From: Chryseolinea sp. H1M3-3
GTDB lineage: Bacteria > Bacteroidota > Bacteroidia > Cytophagales > Cyclobacteriaceae
NCBI RefSeq assembly: GCF_029360725.1
Contig: NZ_JARKMY010000002.1
Span: forward strand, 558,001 to 622,000
DNA: 64,000 nucleotides
Direction: 5' to 3'
Shown: piece by piece, positions 9,559-18,591 of the stretch
Position numbering within the stretch: the first letter of the stretch is position 1
Layout: the number at the start of each line of letters is the position of its first letter
Notes under the pieces: generated by a model
The model's input: the letters and a program-made list of their open reading frames with translations, nothing else
Database searches by the model: none
What the model was told of the DNA's origin: nothing
Made by a program: the position numbers and the translations under genes

Positions 9559-10569
9559 ATGCGTTCATTTCGAAGGCTTACCATATCAACATTGGCTGCT
9601 GTTTACGTACTGATCCTCGTAGGTGGTGTCGTTCGGAGTACAGGCTCCGGAATGGGATGTCCTGATTGGCCCAAATGCTTTGGTCGCTGGGTACCGCCGT
9701 CATCGGTGGAAGATCTGCCATCAAACTATAAAGAAGTTTATGCTGCTTACCGACAAAAAAAGAACGTTCGCTTCGCCCAGTATTTAAGTACGTTTGGAAT
9801 GAAGGAAACAGGAGAGAAAATTCTTAATGATCCTGGCGTGCTTGAAGAAAGTGATTTCAATCCCACCAAAACATGGATCGAATATTTTAATCGTATCGTA
9901 GGTGTCATTATTGGATTTTTGATTTTCGCTGTGTTTGTCGTGTCAGTAAAGTTTTGGAGGACAGAATACAAGCTTACCATTATCGCAGGCATAACATTTC
10001 TCTTAGTAGCTTTTCAAGGGTGGATTGGCTCTTTTGTGGTTTCAACCAACTTGACGCCATGGACCATTACAGTGCATATGTTTTTAGCATTAGTAATTGT
10101 AGCATTACTGATTTATCTGGTTCACCAAAGCAGTTACGAAAAAGAGATACAGTCTTCTTTGGGATTCTGGTGGCTCTTGGCTTGCATGGCAGTTCTGTTA
10201 GTACAAATTTTATTAGGCACACAGGTCAGGGAGGCAATCGATCAGGTAGCCTTGAAAGCCGACAGAGTGGCATGGATCAGCAATCTTGGAACTGAATTTA
10301 TAATTCACCGATCATTCTCCTGGATTGTGTTGATTTTGCATGTTGGATTAATCGTGAGATTGTACAAAACTGAGGGATCAAAATCTTTCGCACTTACCCT
10401 AATCCTGCTAATTTTGGGGACAATTTTAACCGGTATGGGCATGGCCTATTTTGCTGTTCCTGCTTTTCTTCAGCCAGTGCACTTGCTGCTGGCTACAGTT
10501 ACGTTTGGGATGCAATTTGCCTTTCTCTTGAGATTAAATCGAAAAGCTGAGATCTCAGTAGCACAATGA
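9559..10569 (+). CDS. ctaA: Heme A synthase (COX15/CtaA)
   Basis: Membrane enzyme that oxidises the C8 methyl of heme O to make heme A for the oxidase; 336 residues from the ATG at 9559. I chose this start because the upstream in-frame TTG at 9514 lies inside the terminator stem and the ATG directly precedes the first helix. The family motif GGVVRSTGSGMGCPDWPKC is present, as are heme-ligand histidines in TVHMFLAL, IIHRSFSW and QPVHLLLA. Eight helices can be counted. It overlaps ctaB by four bases (ATGA), so the two are translationally coupled. Confidence 0.93.
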   Translation: MRSFRRLTISTLAAVYVLILVGGVVRSTGSGMGCPDWPKCFGRWVPPSSVEDLPSNYKEVYAAYRQKKNVRFAQYLSTFGMKETGEKILNDPGVLEESDFNPTKTWIEYFNRIVGVIIGFLIFAVFVVSVKFWRTEYKLTIIAGITFLLVAFQGWIGSFVVSTNLTPWTITVHMFLALVIVALLIYLVHQSSYEKEIQSSLGFWWLLACMAVLLVQILLGTQVREAIDQVALKADRVAWISNLGTEFIIHRSFSWIVLILHVGLIVRLYKTEGSKSFALTLILLILGTILTGMGMAYFAVPAFLQPVHLLLATVTFGMQFAFLLRLNRKAEISVAQ

Positions 10570-11462
10570 TAGTTACCAATATAAACGACTTAACAGGTTC
10601 TGATTTCGTCACCGCGAAAGCGCGTGCTTATTTCGAACTATTGAAGCCGAGGTTGTCTTTTTTAGTAGCATTTTCATGTGGCTTTGGTTATGCGCTGGCC
10701 TCGCCTCAAATAAATTGGATAACATTGGCCATGCTTTTCCTGGGTGGATTTCTATTGTCAGGGTCTTCCGTCATCATTAATCAAATTATTGAAAAGGATC
10801 TGGATCGGCTCATGACGCGAACGATGAACCGTCCCTTACCAACGTACCGCGTTTCTGTAAATGAGGCGAGTGCACTGACAATTTTCTGCCTATTCGCCGG
10901 GGTGAGTATTCTGTTGCTTTACACAAATCTGTTGACAACCATTCTTTCTGTTGTTTCTATGATTTTGTATGGCTTTGTTTATACGCCTTTAAAAAGAGTA
11001 GGCCCTATTGCTGTATTCGTTGGTGCTTTCCCAGGTGCTCTTCCGCCATTGCTGGGGTGGGTAGCGGCAACGGGAGGGATATCGCACGAAGCATTGATCA
11101 TTTTTGGTATCCAATTCATTTGGCAGTTCCCCCATTTTTGGGCGATCGCCTGGGTCTCCGATGAGGATTATAAAAAAGCCGGTTTTAAACTGCTTCCGTC
11201 GGGTGGAAAAAAAGATCTTAATACCGCTATGCAGATTATGATCTACACGATGTTCCTTATTCCATTGGGATTATTACCCGCAACGTTTGGAATAACAGGT
11301 CTAAACTCCGCCATTGTTGTTACCGTATGCGGTGTTCTATTCTTTGCACAGACATTGTCATTGATGCGTTCGGGGGATCGCCGTTCTGCATTGAAAATTA
11401 TGTTTGGTTCATTTTTATATTTACCCATTGTACAGATTGCATATTTACTGGATAAAGTTTGA
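10566..11462 (+). CDS. ctaB: Protoheme IX farnesyltransferase (heme O synthase)
   Basis: UbiA-family prenyltransferase that farnesylates heme B to heme O, the substrate for CtaA. It has 298 residues with about nine helices. The two aspartate-rich sites are visible: NQIIEKDLDRLMTRTMNRP, and DEDYKKAGFKLLP in the loop before the later helices. The ATG at 10566 overlaps the ctaA stop. An N-terminal extension of about 20 polar residues precedes the conserved ARAYFELLKPR. Confidence 0.94.
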   Translation: MIVTNINDLTGSDFVTAKARAYFELLKPRLSFLVAFSCGFGYALASPQINWITLAMLFLGGFLLSGSSVIINQIIEKDLDRLMTRTMNRPLPTYRVSVNEASALTIFCLFAGVSILLLYTNLLTTILSVVSMILYGFVYTPLKRVGPIAVFVGAFPGALPPLLGWVAATGGISHEALIIFGIQFIWQFPHFWAIAWVSDEDYKKAGFKLLPSGGKKDLNTAMQIMIYTMFLIPLGLLPATFGITGLNSAIVVTVCGVLFFAQTLSLMRSGDRRSALKIMFGSFLYLPIVQIAYLLDKV

Positions 11463-11483
11463 TTAGGAGGGAAGAAAGAATTT

Positions 11484-12065
11484 ATGGCAACTGAAATAAG
11501 AATTGTAGAAGAAGCAAAGCGGCCGCTGTCGATGCAGCCCAAAAAATTTGCGCTGTGGCTTTTCATCGTCACGGTTATTATGATTTTTGCTGCATTGACC
11601 AGTGCATACATTGTTCGTCAGGCAGATGGCAACTGGGTAATTTTCGAATTGCCAAATTTATTTCTGGTAACAACAGCGATCATCCTGGCCAGCAGTGGCA
11701 CAATGCATTGGGCTTATCTCTCCGTTAAGAAAGATAATTTGGAATCCGCTAAAATTGCCACTGCGCTAACCACATTGCTAGGAATAAGTTTCCTCGTCGG
11801 CCAGTATATGGCTTGGGGTGAACTAATTAAGAATAGCATTCATTTGGTAGGAAATCCATCAGGTTCATTTGTGTATGTTATTTCCGGCTTACACGGACTG
11901 CATATCGTCGGTGGACTGGTGTTTTTAGTCATTGTTTTTGTCTCCGTATATCAACTTAAGATTCATTCTAAAAACCTGTTGCGGATAGAAATGTGCGCAA
12001 CGTATTGGCATTTTTTGGATGGACTTTGGTTATATTTGTTCGTCTTTTTACTCTTAAACCGATAA
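11484..12065 (+). CDS. coxC: Cytochrome c oxidase subunit III, first copy (short form)
   Basis: COX3-family membrane protein, 193 residues with five helices. The family signature is visible in GLHGLHIVGGLVF and at the C terminus in ATYWHFLDGLWLYLF. The glycine/histidine pattern matches subunit III of bacterial caa3 oxidases. It is followed after 19 bp by a second, longer subunit III gene, and both precede subunit IV. Two subunit III-like genes in tandem are common in act-cox operons of Bacteroidota. The start is ATG with an upstream GGAGGGAAG, one of the few good Shine-Dalgarno sequences here. Confidence 0.9.
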   Translation: MATEIRIVEEAKRPLSMQPKKFALWLFIVTVIMIFAALTSAYIVRQADGNWVIFELPNLFLVTTAIILASSGTMHWAYLSVKKDNLESAKIATALTTLLGISFLVGQYMAWGELIKNSIHLVGNPSGSFVYVISGLHGLHIVGGLVFLVIVFVSVYQLKIHSKNLLRIEMCATYWHFLDGLWLYLFVFLLLNR

Positions 12066-12084
12066 TCTTTAACGCATAGTATTT

Positions 12085-12828
12085 ATGGCAAGCAGTTCGT
12101 CAGTAGCGTCAGATAAAAGTGTGTGGGATGGTGGAGCATCACCCATGGGTGCCAGTTATGGTAAACTCATGATGTGGTTCTTCTTATTGTCCGATGCCTT
12201 TACTTTTTCTGCACTTCTTATTACGTATGGATTGGTACGCTCTTCACACGAAGGCTACACAGGCCCTATTGAAGATTTTGTTTTTTCTCAAAATTATTGG
12301 CCCGTTCCTGAAAGAGTTTTCGAAGCTGTTCCATTTTTGCATGGCGTTGAGCTACCGTTGGTTTTCGTAGGTATCATGACTTTCATCTTGATCATGAGTA
12401 GCGTTACTATGGTGTTGGCAGTAGAAGCTGGCCATCGGATGGACCGCAAAGCCGTAGAGAAATGGATGCTCTGGACCATTCTAGGAGGTATTGCCTTCTT
12501 ATCTTGCCAGGCATGGGAATGGGCGCACTTTATCCATGGCGCTGAAACCGGTAAAGCAGTAGCAGAAGGTACAACGTTCTTTGGTGCCAACCTGGTGCAT
12601 AACCAATATGGCCCCCCCGATTTTGCGGCGTTCTTTTTCTTTATAACTGGCTTCCATGGTTTCCACGTATTTAGCGGAGTATGTCTTAACTTTCTCATTT
12701 ACTATAATACGGTAACCGGTGTTTACCAAAGGAGAGGCCATTATGAGATGGTGGAAAAAGTAGGGTTATACTGGCACTTTGTTGACTTGGTGTGGGTATT
12801 TGTGTTTACGTTCTTCTATCTCGTTTAA
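12085..12828 (+). CDS. Cytochrome c oxidase subunit III, second copy
   Basis: COX3-family protein of 247 residues with about six helices. The signature GFHGFHVFSGV and the terminal LYWHFVDLVWVFVFTFFY match subunit III. A loop at about residues 75-95 (SQNYWPVPERVFEAVP) is specific to this copy. It lies 19 bp after the first copy and 35 bp before subunit IV. Whether both copies sit in one complex or replace one another cannot be read from sequence. Confidence 0.92.
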   Translation: MASSSSVASDKSVWDGGASPMGASYGKLMMWFFLLSDAFTFSALLITYGLVRSSHEGYTGPIEDFVFSQNYWPVPERVFEAVPFLHGVELPLVFVGIMTFILIMSSVTMVLAVEAGHRMDRKAVEKWMLWTILGGIAFLSCQAWEWAHFIHGAETGKAVAEGTTFFGANLVHNQYGPPDFAAFFFFITGFHGFHVFSGVCLNFLIYYNTVTGVYQRRGHYEMVEKVGLYWHFVDLVWVFVFTFFYLV

Positions 12829-12863
12829 TTGAAATTAATCATCAAATAGTAAATAAATAAGAC

Positions 12864-13190
12864 ATGGATTACTCAGATGAAAATGCACACATAAATGTGG
12901 TTCCGCCTAACAAGGAAAAAATCAAAAAACTTTGGACAGTAGCGGGAATACTTGGTATTGTGACAGCAGTAGAATTTATCATAGCTTTTACAATGCCCCA
13001 TGGTGCAACTAAGACTTTTCTTTTCGTTGCCTTAACAATAGTGAAAGCAGGATATATTGTGCTGGAGTTTATGCACTTAAAATATGAAGTGAAGATATTG
13101 TTTTGGTCAATATTAATTCCGATGATATTCGTCGTGTGGATGTTGGTAGCCTTTGTTTATGAAGGCTTTGCCATCGGTAGCGTGCGATAA
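12864..13190 (+). CDS. Cytochrome c oxidase subunit IV (prokaryotic COX4-like)
   Basis: Small subunit of 108 residues with three hydrophobic helices (about residues 22-40, 48-70 and 78-100). The motif KAGYIVLEFMHLKYE is typical of the prokaryotic COX4 family. The position directly after the subunit III genes supports this. It is the last structural oxidase gene before a terminator at 13211-13245. Confidence 0.9.
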   Translation: MDYSDENAHINVVPPNKEKIKKLWTVAGILGIVTAVEFIIAFTMPHGATKTFLFVALTIVKAGYIVLEFMHLKYEVKILFWSILIPMIFVVWMLVAFVYEGFAIGSVR

Positions 13191-13210
13191 GTATACATCC
13201 TGGCATTGGT

Positions 13211-13245
13211 AAAAGGCTTAGGTGAGGACTTAAGCCTTTTTTATT
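13211..13245 (+). terminator. Rho-independent terminator after oxidase subunit IV
   Basis: The arms AAGGCTTA and TAAGCCTT (13213-13220 and 13231-13238) form a hairpin with a 10-base loop, followed by a run of Ts. It lies 20 bp past the subunit IV stop. A TTG at 13206, in frame with the next gene, lies just upstream of the hairpin and is an unlikely start. Confidence 0.8.
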
Positions 13246-13268
13246 GTCGGACTAGTGGTTTTAAATCT

Positions 13269-13757
13269 ATGAAAGTAAAAAAGATAGTCCTTCTGTTTCT
13301 AGCGCTCTTGTTTCCAGCTTGCGTTTTTGTGTTTCTGAAGTTTTTTGGGAAAAATGAATTTAACGTGCCGCCGTTGTATACAGATGTATATCCGGAAGGA
13401 GTGTCAGAATGTGGTGTTAACATTACACTCCCGTATCATATTCCGGATAGTGTTATGTCATCCCTTCAGCTTTCAGCGGATAGCTTAACGTTAATTCATT
13501 TTGGTGAGTTAAACACCGAATCCAGAAACCAATTGAGCAGGGTAAAAAAAGAACACGGCATGGAGGTTAAAACAAATATACTGGATGATCAAAGGAATGC
13601 AGCCGTACTGAAAAAATGCGTGTTTTTTTTAAAGGAGCCGTTTGATCTGGTATTGATAGATGATGAAGGCGTTATTCGCGGCCAGTATGTTTCTGGTGAT
13701 CGCGATGAAATTGACCGGTTGCTGATGGAATTATCTATACTATTCAAAAAGTTTTAG
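13269..13757 (+). CDS. SCO-like thioredoxin-fold protein lacking the copper-binding CxxxC motif
   Basis: Membrane-anchored periplasmic protein of 162 residues from the ATG at 13269, chosen because the upstream TTG at 13206 abuts the terminator hairpin. An N-terminal anchor covers about residues 5-24. The end (DLVLIDDEGVIRGQYVSGDRDE) has the strand-turn pattern of SCO1/SenC proteins, and the position between oxidase genes and DUF420 is where Bacteroidota place SCO genes. The segment that should carry CxxxC reads LIHFGELNTESRNQLSR, with no cysteine, and no equivalent copper histidine is obvious. It may be a divergent assembly factor without copper transfer. The family call rests on weak similarity and synteny. 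Confidence 0.6.
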   Translation: MKVKKIVLLFLALLFPACVFVFLKFFGKNEFNVPPLYTDVYPEGVSECGVNITLPYHIPDSVMSSLQLSADSLTLIHFGELNTESRNQLSRVKKEHGMEVKTNILDDQRNAAVLKKCVFFLKEPFDLVLIDDEGVIRGQYVSGDRDEIDRLLMELSILFKKF

Positions 13758-13758
13758 A

Positions 13759-14298
13759 ATGGAAGAAACACCACTAAAAACATTGCCCCGAAAAGAGCCC
13801 TTTCAAAAATTGATTGTGGCGATCTCAATTATTATTCCGGTCGCTGTGGCTGTTTTGTTTGGAGTTAAAATTGACGGCTATGATTTTTCATTTTTACCGC
13901 CTATTTACGCTTCGATTAATGGCCTAACCGCCTGCCTGTTGATCGCTGCCCTGGTAGCCATAAAGAATCGAAAGCAACGTCTACATCAAGTTTTAATGAC
14001 CGCTTGCATGGCACTTTCAGCCCTGTTCTTAATCATGTATGTTGCCTACCACATGACCAGTGATTCTACATCCTTCGGAGGCGTTGGTTTTATAAGATAT
14101 ATCTATTTTTTCATCCTTATCACGCACATTTTGCTTTCAGTAGTTGTTATACCGCTGGTGCTTTTCACGTATTTGTACGCATGGAGAGGTGACTTTCTCA
14201 AGCACCGGAAAATAGCAAAGATAGCTTTTCCCATTTGGCTCTATGTGGCTGTAACCGGTGTTGTAGTATACATTATGATTAGTCCGTATTATCAATAG
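13759..14298 (+). CDS. DUF420 membrane protein, CtaM-like oxidase assembly factor
   Basis: Protein of 179 residues with five hydrophobic helices. The motifs YASINGLTACLL, YMSYHMTSD-like YVAYHMTSD and THILLSVVVIPLVLFTY match DUF420 (YozB/CtaM). CtaM homologues are known to be needed for maturation of heme A oxidases in Firmicutes, so a similar role here is inferred. The gene begins one base after the SCO-like stop and is followed by a small CxxC protein, within a probable assembly-factor operon. Confidence 0.85.
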   Translation: MEETPLKTLPRKEPFQKLIVAISIIIPVAVAVLFGVKIDGYDFSFLPPIYASINGLTACLLIAALVAIKNRKQRLHQVLMTACMALSALFLIMYVAYHMTSDSTSFGGVGFIRYIYFFILITHILLSVVVIPLVLFTYLYAWRGDFLKHRKIAKIAFPIWLYVAVTGVVVYIMISPYYQ

Positions 14299-14307
14299 GT
14301 CTTGAAT

Positions 14308-14565
14308 ATGAAAAGGATCGCTGTAATTGTTTGCATACTTTTGATGGGTTCTGCAGAACATGTTTTTGCGCAATGTGCCATGTGCCGATCAACGCTTGAG
14401 AATAACTACTCAAACGGCGATCCTGGTATTGCTGCTGGAATAAATACCGGCATTTTGTATTTATTAAGTATGCCTTACCTGGCAGTGATGATCATCGGTT
14501 ATATGTGGTATAAATCAAGTAAGAATGCAAGCAAGAAATTATCTGACAGCGTTAGTCCTCGGTAA
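14308..14565 (+). CDS. Small exported membrane protein with CxxC motif
   Basis: Protein of 85 residues from the ATG at 14308; the in-frame TTG at 14302 is less likely. A signal peptide (about residues 1-22, ending VFAQ) is followed by CAMCRSTLENN, then a glycine-containing stretch and one helix (about residues 47-67) with a basic tail. I do not recognise a named family. Its location between DUF420 and DUF983 in an oxidase maturation cluster, and a periplasmic CxxC near the membrane, suggest a metal- or redox-linked assembly role; this is inference only. Its 3' end overlaps the DUF983 gene by 41 bases in another frame. Confidence 0.75.
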   Translation: MKRIAVIVCILLMGSAEHVFAQCAMCRSTLENNYSNGDPGIAAGINTGILYLLSMPYLAVMIIGYMWYKSSKNASKKLSDSVSPR

Positions 14566-14911
14566 GTGTCCGCGTTGCCGTGAGGGCAATATCTTTACTT
14601 ATCCGGTGAATCGTATTGGAAAGTTTAACGTGATGAACAAAACTTGCCCGCACTGTGGCGTCAGACTTGAACCGGAGCCTGGATTCTATCAAGGTGCCAT
14701 GTATGTCGGCTATGGTTTCACCGTCGCATTTTTGGTTTTCATCAGCGCGATTCTTTATTTGCTCGGAGATTTTTCTGAATGGGTTTATATCGGTGTTACA
14801 ATCGGTGTACTGATACTCTTTGCACCTTTAAACTACCGCTGGTCCAGAATCGTTTACCTTCACTTATTCGGCGGCATCAAATACAATCCGCGTCTCTCGC
14901 AACCAAAGTAA
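14525..14911 (+). CDS. DUF983 family membrane protein with zinc-ribbon-like N terminus
   Basis: Protein of 128 residues. The N-terminal ~45 residues hold two CxxC pairs, CPRC and CPHC, about 30 residues apart, which look like a zinc ribbon. The motif EPEPGFYQGAMYVGYG follows, then two helices (about residues 58-80 and 85-103). This is the DUF983 pattern, often found near heme-copper oxidase genes; its function is not established. The start at 14525 overlaps the preceding gene by 41 bases, implying coupled translation. Confidence 0.85.
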   Translation: MQARNYLTALVLGKCPRCREGNIFTYPVNRIGKFNVMNKTCPHCGVRLEPEPGFYQGAMYVGYGFTVAFLVFISAILYLLGDFSEWVYIGVTIGVLILFAPLNYRWSRIVYLHLFGGIKYNPRLSQPK

Positions 14912-14949
14912 TTCCTTAACTTTATCAATCATCAATTTGTGATTGGCCG

Positions 14950-17900
14950 TTGAATTCCAAGTATCTAACTTTTAGTTTTCTCTTTTCATTTGTAGTCGGG
15001 CTACTGCTGGTTTATTTTGGAAATCAATCTGTATCTCCGCAGGCCGTTGCCCTCAATGTGTCTGAAAATCTCGAGAAAGAACTTAAACACATCGACGCGG
15101 AGGCTGCCCAAATTATTTCCAGCCTAACGGAGGGCGAGATTCAACTCCTACCGTCCGAGGCGAGATATTCCTTTTTTTTATTTAACGGCGGTCGCCTGAT
15201 TTCATGGTCAACCAATGACTTTGTGCCTACGGCTGCATCCGTAGCGGAACCTTTCACGATCAAACTATTGAAGGCTGGCAATGGAAATTACCTGGCCAAA
15301 AAATGGAAACTGAATGGCAGGCAGTTTCTCGTTGCTATCATTCCACTCATTCGTAATTATACGATCACCAATGATTACCTCACAAGAGAATGGAATGATC
15401 ATGTTTTCCCTGCTTCTAGTTTTGATATTCTTGAGCCTGATGCAAATCTTGGTCTGCCGGTATGCATTCAGGACGAGTGCGTGTTTCGAATTAGTTTTTT
15501 GATTAACGATTTGCCCATTCATCAAAAAATGAATTTCGCTGCTGTTGCCTTTATCTCGATATCAATTGTTTTGTTGATCGGTCTTTCGTACCATTATCTT
15601 GTAAAAATACCTTCGCCCGAAATTCAGTTTCTGTTTTTGTATGCGCTGTTATGGTCGATCCGGTATGCGATGGTGAGCTTTAATTTTCCTGCAGGGTTGT
15701 TGGATGCGGATCTTTTTAATCCGCAAATTTTTGCCTCTTCTACCCTCAATGCCTCACTGGGTGATCTCATCTTAAATGAAATTTTTCTATTGATTCTATG
15801 CATTCATTTGTTTAGAAACTATAAGAAGTTTAAAAGCCTGAAATATTTCTATTCCCGGAATCTATTTGCGTGGGTGCTCTCTGTTGTATCGGCATTATGC
15901 GTGTTATACGCCGCGTTATTTCCTTTTATTGTCATTCAAACATTGTATAATAACTCATCCATTGTTCTGGACTTATCACAGTCTTTGCGATTCGATCAAT
16001 TGCGAATTGTTGCTACGATAGGGGTATTGCTTTCCGGAATTTGTTCTTTTTTATTTGCTCACACATTTACACGGTTGCTGATTGCAGATAGCAATAGCGT
16101 TAGGGTGATTATTTCTTTTCTGATAGCTTTAATCTTGTTCTTTGTTATTAATACCATCATTGAACAATCGTTTTTATCTTCTTTGGTTTTAGGTACAGGA
16201 TATTTCATGTTGGTGTACTTCCTAAGGTTATACAACAGCTTACGACAATTGGGGTTCAAGACATTCGTTTATCTTTTTGTTTCAATTTTCTTTATGTCTG
16301 CGAATGGAGCTTATGCCATACATTTTTTTGAACACAAAGAAAAGATAGAAAATCAATTCCGCTTTGCTTCCAATTTCTTGATCGATCGTGATTATTTCGG
16401 CGAGTACCTATTGCGCGAAACTGCTGAAAAGATCTCTAAAGATGCTTTTAGCCAGATTCGCATAGCATCGCCATTTCTAAGCCGGGATGCTGTGAGGCAA
16501 AAGATTCGTCAGGTATTCATGCCCAGCTATTTTAATAAGTATGATGTTGAAATCAATATTTTTAATGCAGCAGGCCAACCGTTAGATAATAGAACGGATG
16601 CAAGCTTTTCCGAAATGATCGGCGCCTATGATAATGACTCGTTCCGGACGGGTTACGAGAGTGTTTACTTTATCAACAGCCCTTCCAACGACGTCACCCA
16701 GAAGTACCTTGTGAAGATTCCAATGAGCAGGATGAATGTGATTGCCGGTTACGTCGTTCTGGAGTTGTCGTTAAAAAAAATAATTCCGGAAAGTGTCTAT
16801 CCTGAACTTTTGGTCGACAATAGTTTTAAGGAATTTTACCGGGCGCAGGACATCAGCTACGCAGTATACTCCGATACTAGTTTATTGTTTAGTTCTGGCG
16901 ATTTCAACTATGAGAAAGCATTTAAACGCGGGTGGCTGGGTATACCTGAGCTTCATACCATTGGGGTGACAGAGGCTGGATTTGATCATATCGCTTTAGA
17001 AGACCAAAACAGCAGAGTGGCAGTCGTGTCATCGCCGCAAACACAACGCGTATATATGTTAGCCAATTTTTCTTTCTGGTTGGTACTGGGATTGGCCATC
17101 ATACTTATTCAACTGTTATTTCTGGGAATTGAAAATTATTGGCAGGGAGAAAAACTATTTTTTTCTGCGCGAATTCAATTGTTGTTAAACGCAGCGTTTT
17201 TCTTACCACTGATTATTGTGAGTGTCACCACATTAAATCTGACCAATATCTCATCACAGATTCAGCTGAACAATGAATACCTGAACAAGGCTGAAGCGTT
17301 TGGAACGCAGCTCGCAGTTAACCTCAATAATTACCTGGACGGAGGCACTGGTGATGTGGGAAGTTTTGAGAATGCACTGACTGACATGGCGAGCCTTACA
17401 AACCTGGATGCCAACGTCTATGACGTGAGCGGCGAATTGTTGGCGTCCAGTCAACCGCTTATCGTTGAAAACAACCTGGTTTCTGGTTATATCAATCCAA
17501 AAGCATGGCGTGAAATTCTTGATGGTAAAAATCTTGTGATTCAAACAGAACACGTCGGCACGCTGGAGTACTTCGTTTCTTACGCCGCGTTGAAAGCCCC
17601 CAGAACAGGAAAACTCATCGGCATTTTGGGAATACCATTTTTTCAATCAGCCTCCTCATTAGAACGGGTGCAGATTTCTATTCTTGCAAACATCTTGAGC
17701 ATCTTCGCACTCATTTTTATAGGGCTCGTTATCCTCTCTTATTTTGTATCTCAATGGCTAACCTTTCCGCTGAAATTTATTACACAATCGCTAAGAAAAA
17801 CTTCGTTGGTCAAAACAAACCAGCCGTTGATTTGGAACGCCGATGACGAGATTGGCCTGATGGTAAAAGAATATAATCAAATGCTGCTGAAGTTGGGGGA

Positions 17901-18591
17901 AAGCAAAGCTGAGCTGGAACACACGCAGCGCGAACGCGCCTGGCGGGAGATTGCACAGCAGGTAGCTCATGAAATTAAGAACCCGCTAACGCCAATGAAG
18001 TTAACGCTTCAGCAATTAGAGCGTTCGCTTTCAGCTGCTTCACAAACGCCTGAAAAAATCGAGAAGGCGGTCGCTTCATTGTTGACACAGGTCGAAACTT
18101 TAAACGAGATCGCATCCTCTTTCAGTTCGTTTGCCAAAATGCCAGAGCCAGTAATGCACCCGTTAGAATTGGTGTCACTGCTTCGAAGAATCGTTGACCT
18201 TCACTTGCATGCCGGAGATCTGATTTTTACATCGTCATTCAAGGAGGCGTTTGTACTTGGTGATGAACAATTGCTGGGCCGGACCTTTTCGAATTTAATC
18301 TTAAATGCCTTTCAGTCTGCGCAACCGGGAAAGGCGATGCAGGTAAAGGTATCCCTGAAACAAGACAACGGTAATTATGTAATAGAATTTCAAGATACCG
18401 GTAAAGGCATTCAGCCGCACGAAGCCGAACGAATTTTTTCACCGTATTTCACAACGAAACAAACCGGCTCAGGATTAGGATTGGCCATCACCAAGCAAGC
18501 AATTGAACAAATGAAAGGTAAAATTTGGTTCGAAACAGAAATTGGCAAAGGATCCATATTTTATGTCGCTTTACCTGTATTGGAAAAATAG
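14950..18591 (+). CDS. Very large membrane NtrY-like sensor histidine kinase
   Basis: Histidine kinase of 1213 residues. A first helix is at about 5-24, followed by a ~165-residue extracytoplasmic segment, then a multi-helix block (about 195-450), a second extracytoplasmic region, more helices near 705 and 745, a third sensor segment and a final helix near 925. HAMP follows (about 935-990), then HisKA with phospho-acceptor H in VAHEIKNPLTPMKLT (about 1007) and HATPase with NLILNAFQSA and FTTKQTGSGLGLA. No adjacent response regulator is on this strand. No ATG is available between the in-frame stop at 14917 and the first helix, so a TTG start at 14950 is used. Confidence 0.88.
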   Translation: MNSKYLTFSFLFSFVVGLLLVYFGNQSVSPQAVALNVSENLEKELKHIDAEAAQIISSLTEGEIQLLPSEARYSFFLFNGGRLISWSTNDFVPTAASVAEPFTIKLLKAGNGNYLAKKWKLNGRQFLVAIIPLIRNYTITNDYLTREWNDHVFPASSFDILEPDANLGLPVCIQDECVFRISFLINDLPIHQKMNFAAVAFISISIVLLIGLSYHYLVKIPSPEIQFLFLYALLWSIRYAMVSFNFPAGLLDADLFNPQIFASSTLNASLGDLILNEIFLLILCIHLFRNYKKFKSLKYFYSRNLFAWVLSVVSALCVLYAALFPFIVIQTLYNNSSIVLDLSQSLRFDQLRIVATIGVLLSGICSFLFAHTFTRLLIADSNSVRVIISFLIALILFFVINTIIEQSFLSSLVLGTGYFMLVYFLRLYNSLRQLGFKTFVYLFVSIFFMSANGAYAIHFFEHKEKIENQFRFASNFLIDRDYFGEYLLRETAEKISKDAFSQIRIASPFLSRDAVRQKIRQVFMPSYFNKYDVEINIFNAAGQPLDNRTDASFSEMIGAYDNDSFRTGYESVYFINSPSNDVTQKYLVKIPMSRMNVIAGYVVLELSLKKIIPESVYPELLVDNSFKEFYRAQDISYAVYSDTSLLFSSGDFNYEKAFKRGWLGIPELHTIGVTEAGFDHIALEDQNSRVAVVSSPQTQRVYMLANFSFWLVLGLAIILIQLLFLGIENYWQGEKLFFSARIQLLLNAAFFLPLIIVSVTTLNLTNISSQIQLNNEYLNKAEAFGTQLAVNLNNYLDGGTGDVGSFENALTDMASLTNLDANVYDVSGELLASSQPLIVENNLVSGYINPKAWREILDGKNLVIQTEHVGTLEYFVSYAALKAPRTGKLIGILGIPFFQSASSLERVQISILANILSIFALIFIGLVILSYFVSQWLTFPLKFITQSLRKTSLVKTNQPLIWNADDEIGLMVKEYNQMLLKLGESKAELEHTQRERAWREIAQQVAHEIKNPLTPMKLTLQQLERSLSAASQTPEKIEKAVASLLTQVETLNEIASSFSSFAKMPEPVMHPLELVSLLRRIVDLHLHAGDLIFTSSFKEAFVLGDEQLLGRTFSNLILNAFQSAQPGKAMQVKVSLKQDNGNYVIEFQDTGKGIQPHEAERIFSPYFTTKQTGSGLGLAITKQAIEQMKGKIWFETEIGKGSIFYVALPVLEK

